A stretch of 64,000 bases of DNA from CAYVLA01 sp964549615 [NCBI: uncultured Thermococci archaeon] (GTDB lineage Archaea > CAYQAE01 > CAYVLA01). A program made the translations under genes and the position numbers. Location of the stretch: NCBI GenBank assembly GCA_964549615.1, contig CAZJVP010000088.1, positions 25,868 through 89,867 of the forward strand, read 5' to 3'. The notes under the pieces are model-generated. The model was not told the DNA's origin. It worked only from the letters and a program-made list of their open reading frames with translations, and did not search any database. How positions within the stretch are numbered: the stretch's first letter is position 1; every line of letters starts with the position of its first letter. Of the stretch, positions 60,208 to 64,000 are shown piece after piece.

Positions 60208-60591
60208 CTAGGAGCCTTCCTTCTTGAGGATGTTCTCAAGAGGCGTCTTGCCCTCCTGGACGACGACCATGTTGATCTGCTCTATCTCCTCGGACAGGAT
60301 CTCGCCCACCACCGTCTTCCGGCGTCGAACGCAGTTACCCCCACGCCCTGATCCAGCGCCTCGGGCAAGGAGGGGAGCCGCCCTGCCAGCCTTGTGGATT
60401 CCGCGCCTCATCGGAAATCCTTGCTTGTCGGTCCCGCCAGTCAACCTAAGCCTGTATCCCGGCAGACCCACTAGGCCCCCATCCACTTCTTCCCCCAGCC
60501 GCCTCCCCAGCAGATCCCCCATCTTGGACTGTTCGAGTTCGAGCTGATAGCTTCTACCGTTCTTGGGATTGCTGATAACGATCTTGGGCAA
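60208..60591 (-). CDS. rps6e: Ribosomal protein S6e
   Basis: 127 residues. Signature segments: KIVISNPKNGRSYQLELEQ, LLGRRLGEEVDGGLVGLPGY, LRLTGGTDKQGFPMRRGIHK. Stop codon TAG lies within the AGGAGG that serves aIF2-gamma. Usual archaeal length (~125). Confidence 0.96.
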   Translation of the reverse strand: MPKIVISNPKNGRSYQLELEQSKMGDLLGRRLGEEVDGGLVGLPGYRLRLTGGTDKQGFPMRRGIHKAGRAAPLLARGAGSGRGGNCVRRRKTVVGEILSEEIEQINMVVVQEGKTPLENILKKEGS

Positions 60592-60629
60592 AGAAACCCT
60601 CCGAGCGCCCCGTTATCTATTCCAAGGCC

Positions 60630-62408
60630 CTAAAGACCCCAGAATAGGTCTTTCTTCCTCCTCAGAGCCAAGAATTCTTTAAATGTTTCCATTTCTGAAC
60701 TGCTCATGGTCGGGGCCAACTTCGCGTTTATCAGCTTCGCGTCCTCCTGCGGAATGTCAACCAGGAGCTCCTCTCCCTCCTTGACGTTCCTTCCGATGAC
60801 GGCACCGTCGATGGAGACCGCGACCTCCATGCCCTCCGTTGCCTTATCTATGTTCTTGGACTCCTGCTGTATCTGCTTCACCCGGCCGATCTTCGTGCCC
60901 TCGGTGTTGACAAGTTCCCTCCGAGGCCTTATCTCCCCGGACAGGACGCGTATCCCACAGATGGCAGGTTTGGACTGCCGGAACACGAAGCCGGGCATAA
61001 CGAGGATCTTGCACGGCATAACGACCCTCTCTCGCAGGAGCTCCAGCTGCCGCTCCTGCCACTGCTTCTTCCACGCCTCGTACTCATCAAACATCTGGAA
61101 GATTATCTTGCTCTCGATCAGCTTGATCCTTTTCTCATCGGAGTACTCCCGCGCATCGGGTGCGACGCCGACGTTGAACGCAAGCACGGCGCCGAGAAGA
61201 GGGTCCTTCCTGCCGACGATCTCGGCGTCGATCACATCCCTCTTTGACACCTCCCCGATGTCGGCCACCCGAACGCCAACGGATCGGTTCTTGAGGTGAG
61301 CGACGATCGCCTCCAGACTGCCTAGGGCATCGGCCTTCACCACCACGCCGATGTTGTCCGTACGCACCCTTATGGCCCCGACCTCCTCGGCTATCGATCT
61401 CTCGATCTCCTCCCTCTTTCCCGGTGGGACAACGTAGAGAGGCGAACCTGCGATCGCGTCCTCAAGCCCAGGCGCAACGACCCTCGCCCCAGCTGCTGCA
61501 ACTACTTCATCCGTTTGCACGAACCGCTCCCTGGGATCCCGCATCTCGTCAAGAGGCTTAGGCAGCAGCAGGGCTCTCACATTGGTATGTATGATCCCTC
61601 GCCTCCCCGCGAGAGCAATGTTGTCGTCCTTCCGAATGATGCCATCGTAGATTATCGCGTCCACCGTCATCCCGATGCCCTTCGTCTCTTTGACCTCTAG
61701 GACGGTGGCCTTCCCGGGGCCTTTAACCTCAACCTTCAGCGAGCTTTCCAGGTACCTCTGGGTGATTCCCGTTATGAAGAGTAGAAGCTCCGGGATGCCC
61801 TCCCCCGTCTTCGCCGAGATGGGTATGATGCAGACCTCCTTGGTGAAGTCTTTGACCCTGTCGTACCTCTCCGATCTGTAACCGAGGTCATGGAGCTTCC
61901 CTATCAGGGCATAGACCTTCTCGTCAAGCTCAGCAAGCTGCCGACTTCCCTGAACCTTGAAGGACTCGGAAAGGCTTGCTCCCGGCGCGGGACGCCAACC
62001 CGTGATCTTGTCGATCTTGTTGAGGGCGATGAGGAATGGGGTCTTGAAGATCCTCAGTATCTCCATCGCCTCCCTCGTCTGCGCCATCACTCCCTCGTTG
62101 ATGTCGATGACCAGGACGGCGAAGTCTGCTATCGAGCCTCCCCGTCGCCTGAGATTCGTGAACGCCTCATGCCCAGGGGTGTCGATGAAAAGGAGGCCGG
62201 GAATTGCGATCTCGAACCGACGCTCCGCCAAGAGGGATCCGCTGACCTGCTTTATCACGTCCAGGGGCACGTACGATGCGCCTATGGCCTGGGTTATGGC
62301 TCCCGCCTCCCGCGCCGCCACCGTAGTCCCGCGGATCTTGTCGAGAAGGGTCGTTTTCCCATGATCCACGTGGCCGAGTACCGATATCACGGGTTGCCTG
62401 AGAACCAT
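60630..62408 (-). CDS. infB: Translation initiation factor aIF5B (IF-2 type)
   Basis: 592 residues: G1 LGHVDHGKTTLLDKIRGT, G2 AGAITQAIGA, G3 LLFIDTPGHEAFTNLRRRGG, G4 IALNKIDKI, then beta-barrel and helix 12 regions (GSLEAIVAHLKNRSVGVRVA). Promotes subunit joining. GTG/ATG start uncertain at the very end; MVLRQPVISVLGH fits the family. Lies between S6e and ndk in the conserved order. Confidence 0.97.
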   Translation of the reverse strand: MVLRQPVISVLGHVDHGKTTLLDKIRGTTVAAREAGAITQAIGASYVPLDVIKQVSGSLLAERRFEIAIPGLLFIDTPGHEAFTNLRRRGGSIADFAVLVIDINEGVMAQTREAMEILRIFKTPFLIALNKIDKITGWRPAPGASLSESFKVQGSRQLAELDEKVYALIGKLHDLGYRSERYDRVKDFTKEVCIIPISAKTGEGIPELLLFITGITQRYLESSLKVEVKGPGKATVLEVKETKGIGMTVDAIIYDGIIRKDDNIALAGRRGIIHTNVRALLLPKPLDEMRDPRERFVQTDEVVAAAGARVVAPGLEDAIAGSPLYVVPPGKREEIERSIAEEVGAIRVRTDNIGVVVKADALGSLEAIVAHLKNRSVGVRVADIGEVSKRDVIDAEIVGRKDPLLGAVLAFNVGVAPDAREYSDEKRIKLIESKIIFQMFDEYEAWKKQWQERQLELLRERVVMPCKILVMPGFVFRQSKPAICGIRVLSGEIRPRRELVNTEGTKIGRVKQIQQESKNIDKATEGMEVAVSIDGAVIGRNVKEGEELLVDIPQEDAKLINAKLAPTMSSSEMETFKEFLALRRKKDLFWGL

Positions 62409-62438
62409 TCACACATGCCCCCGAAACACGATGGACTG

Positions 62439-62918
62439 TCAGACCCGGTGGATCGACGACGAAGCTAGGTCGTAGTCGAAGATCTCTCCATCGGCGAAGA
62501 AGAGGCCGATCTCCCTGCTTGCCGATTCGGGCGAATCCGATGCATGCACGAGATTGAAGATGACGTTCGTTCTCTCGATCGCTAGGTCGCCCCGAATCGT
62601 TCCGGGCTCCGCCTCGGACGGATCGGTTGCCCCTACCATCTTCCTCACGACTTCAACGGCCTTTCGACCTTCCACGACCATTGCGACGCTCGGCGATGAC
62701 GTAACGTAATCGATGAGAGGTTCGTAGAATGGCTTCCCAGCATGCTGCCCGTAGTGGGACCGGGCCTTCTCCTTGTCCACCCACACTAGCTTGAGCCCAA
62801 CGATCTTTAGACCCTTTCTCTCAAGTCTGCCGATGATCTCCCCGATGAGCCCCCTCCGGACTCCATCCGGCTTGATCATGAGCAAGGTTCTCTCAGGTCG
62901 CGTCATCTCCCGCCCCAT
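62439..62918 (-). CDS. ndk: Nucleoside diphosphate kinase
   Basis: 159 residues from the ATG at 62918 (or 155 from the ATG at 62906, [17 protein letters not shown]). Active-site His in [36 protein letters not shown] near the start and the Kpn loop [17 protein letters not shown]. It equalises NTP pools. The L24e stop overlaps the start region, so translation is coupled. Confidence 0.96.
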   Translation of the reverse strand: MGREMTRPERTLLMIKPDGVRRGLIGEIIGRLERKGLKIVGLKLVWVDKEKARSHYGQHAGKPFYEPLIDYVTSSPSVAMVVEGRKAVEVVRKMVGATDPSEAEPGTIRGDLAIERTNVIFNLVHASDSPESASREIGLFFADGEIFDYDLASSSIHRV

Positions 62919-62919
62919 G

Positions 62920-63282
62920 CTACTCGCCCTCTGCCTTTGCCTCATCCTTCAGATCTGGCGCGCTGGAAGGCTGCTCCTTCCCTTCGGTCGGCTTCTCTTC
63001 GCCCGGCTTTGACTTCCCCGCTCGTGCGCGCCTCTTTCTCTCCTTCTTGGGCGCTACCTCGGCCTCTGGCGCCTTAGCTCTCTCTTGGGGCGGAGGCGAG
63101 AGGCCTCTCTCGAAGTGCGCTGTCCACTTCAACTTCCGGGCCTTTCTTCCCAGACGGATAAGACTCCGCTCGCACTTGCGGCTGCAGAAATAGAATCTCT
63201 GGTTATCGTTGCTTACGAACATCAACCCCGTTCCGGGCTCAACGGGGTTGCCGCAGAAAGAGCAGACAACGCGCAGAGGCAA
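62920..63282 (-). CDS. rpl24e: Ribosomal protein L24e with long charged tail
   Basis: 120 residues. Zinc finger [11 protein letters not shown] and [16 protein letters not shown], followed by [14 protein letters not shown]. The family normally ends near residue 60; here ~58 more residues follow, rich in Lys, Glu, Pro and Ala. It sits between S28e and ndk. Confidence 0.95.
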   Translation of the reverse strand: MPLRVVCSFCGNPVEPGTGLMFVSNDNQRFYFCSRKCERSLIRLGRKARKLKWTAHFERGLSPPPQERAKAPEAEVAPKKERKRRARAGKSKPGEEKPTEGKEQPSSAPDLKDEAKAEGE

Positions 63283-63294
63283 GCGACCATCCCC

Positions 63295-63510
63295 TCAAGG
63301 AGCTGATATCTCTCTGGCCTCCCTTTCGGTCTCACGAAGCATCAGGATGTCGCCCAGACGAACCGGACCTTTCGTGTTCCGCCTGATTATCCTGCCCTTG
63401 TCGCGGCCAGCCAGCACTCGGCACCTCACCTGAAGTACCTCGCCGTATACGCCAGTTCTGCCACGGATCTCGATCACTTCCGCTGGGATCGCGTCAAGCT
63501 TCTCCTCCAA
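63295..63510 (-). CDS. rps28e: Ribosomal protein S28e
   Basis: 71 residues with the S1-like strand pattern [20 protein letters not shown] and the conserved end [16 protein letters not shown]. Normal length for the family. 12 bases before L24e. Confidence 0.95.
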   Translation of the reverse strand: MEEKLDAIPAEVIEIRGRTGVYGEVLQVRCRVLAGRDKGRIIRRNTKGPVRLGDILMLRETEREAREISAP

Positions 63511-63556
63511 TTCCCCGAACCTCCGGCGTTCCGGCTAGCTTCTCCAGGCTCAAGAC

Positions 63557-64000
63557 CTACGCCTGATCCGCCTCCCCCGCCTTCCTAGATGGGGACTTCT
63601 TGGGCGCCTTCTTGGCCTGAACCCGCTTCTTCGGCTGCTTCTTTTCTGCCTCTTCCTTCTCTGCCCCGGCAGGTTCCTCCTTCGAGACCTCCTCAGCCTC
63701 AGCTACTGCCTCCGCCTCTTCCTCCTTGGCCTCCTCCTCAGCCTCGGCAGCGGCCTTCTCCGCCTTGGCTTCCTTCTTCGGAAGCTCCTCGCCCCTCATC
63801 AGGGCCTCGATGTTGTCGACGATCTCCTTCAGCTTCGCAGCCGCCTTTCCTGGCTTGACCACCGCCACCGAGGCCGTCGGGACTTCCAGCCCGGCCGATA
63901 CGCCAAGTTCGTCCTTGCTGGGAACCACGATGAACGGAACCCCTTTCTCCTTGCAGAGCAGGGGAAGGTGGGCTATGACCTCCTCGGGTTCAACGTCCCT
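63557..64000 (-). CDS. rpl7ae: Ribosomal protein L7Ae (partial; cut by the window edge) with long acidic tail
   Basis: The window edge cuts the N-terminal part. The visible part reads RDVEPEEVIAHLPLLCKEKG, VPFIVVPSKDELG and TASVAVVKPGKAAAKLKEIV, the C-terminal half of the K-turn-binding fold. It then carries a ~80-residue tail of Ala/Glu/Lys with KKRVQAKKAPKKSP near the end. Archaeal L7Ae normally ends soon after the VVKPG region (total ~125), so this tail is unusual. It binds kink-turns in 23S rRNA, C/D and H/ACA RNAs and RNase P. Confidence 0.93.
   Translation of the reverse strand, partial: RDVEPEEVIAHLPLLCKEKGVPFIVVPSKDELGVSAGLEVPTASVAVVKPGKAAAKLKEIVDNIEALMRGEELPKKEAKAEKAAAEAEEEAKEEEAEAVAEAEEVSKEEPAGAEKEEAEKKQPKKRVQAKKAPKKSPSRKAGEADQA

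Noticed and set aside
1-64000. CRISPR array, insertion sequence, rRNA or replication origin
   Set aside because: No regularly spaced repeats, transposase, rRNA-like segment or Orc1/Cdc6 gene with origin boxes was seen.

Overview
The window is archaeal. It carries aIF2-gamma, aIF5B-type IF2, S6e, S24e, S28e, L24e, L7Ae, Rpo7 (RpoE'), Spt4, RadA, a multi-OB replication protein A, ABCE1/Rli1, a bilobed tRNA splicing endonuclease and an intron-rich tRNA. Many genes have an A/T-rich TATA-like box 25-40 nt before the start codon. DNA is GC-rich, genes are densely packed on both strands, and TTG and GTG starts are common. I place it no more precisely than an uncultured archaeon; multiple tRNA introns point toward Thermoproteota-like lineages, but this is inference.

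Layout. 0-2 kb: two small toxin-antitoxin-like pairs (PIN/VapB and PIN/AbrB, the second PIN frameshifted) around a tRNA-Ser(GCT) that I fold as interrupted by three introns. 2-16.5 kb: a secreted protein, ileS, a cytidylate-kinase-like gene, gatA, a fused deacetylase-ceramidase-like protein, an rpa-radA operon, a multi-zinc-ribbon protein, and hisA-hisB. 16.5-33 kb: a cell-surface block with a GT2 glycosyltransferase, an ABC ATPase with an FtsX/MacB-type permease, a 2079-residue protein joining an FtsX permease, a very long extracellular beta-rich region and a GT-C-like membrane domain, a polysaccharide deacetylase, a GT4 glycosyltransferase, a decayed small membrane protein, an archaeosortase with a membrane neighbour, a GH99-like protein and a nucleotide-sugar dehydrogenase. 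33-37 kb: endA, ABCE1, a HAD hydrolase and a JAMM protein.

37-54.9 kb: metabolism and transport. There is a tungsten-type aldehyde ferredoxin oxidoreductase overlapping a MoaD/ThiS carrier, an HTH regulator divergent from an SsuA/SsuC/SsuC/SsuB-type ABC importer, a sugar nucleotidyltransferase, a nuclease-fold protein, a sugar-phosphate isomerase, a UROD/MtaA-like methyltransferase, WecB, a Trp-rich TPR-like protein, a PAC2 protein with a C-terminal HbYX motif, an IolB-like protein and a class V aminotransferase. 55-64 kb: two CPBP proteases, then the conserved translation/transcription cluster read leftward: L7Ae-S28e-L24e-ndk-aIF5B-S6e-aIF2gamma-PIN-rpo7-spt4-DUF359-S24e.

The most unusual items are the FtsX/GT-C fusion and its archaeosortase neighbourhood, the three-intron tRNA-Ser, the ChbG-ceramidase fusion, the apparent ATA start of aIF2-gamma, and the charged tails on three ribosomal proteins. 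No CRISPR array, insertion sequence, rRNA or replication origin was recognised.
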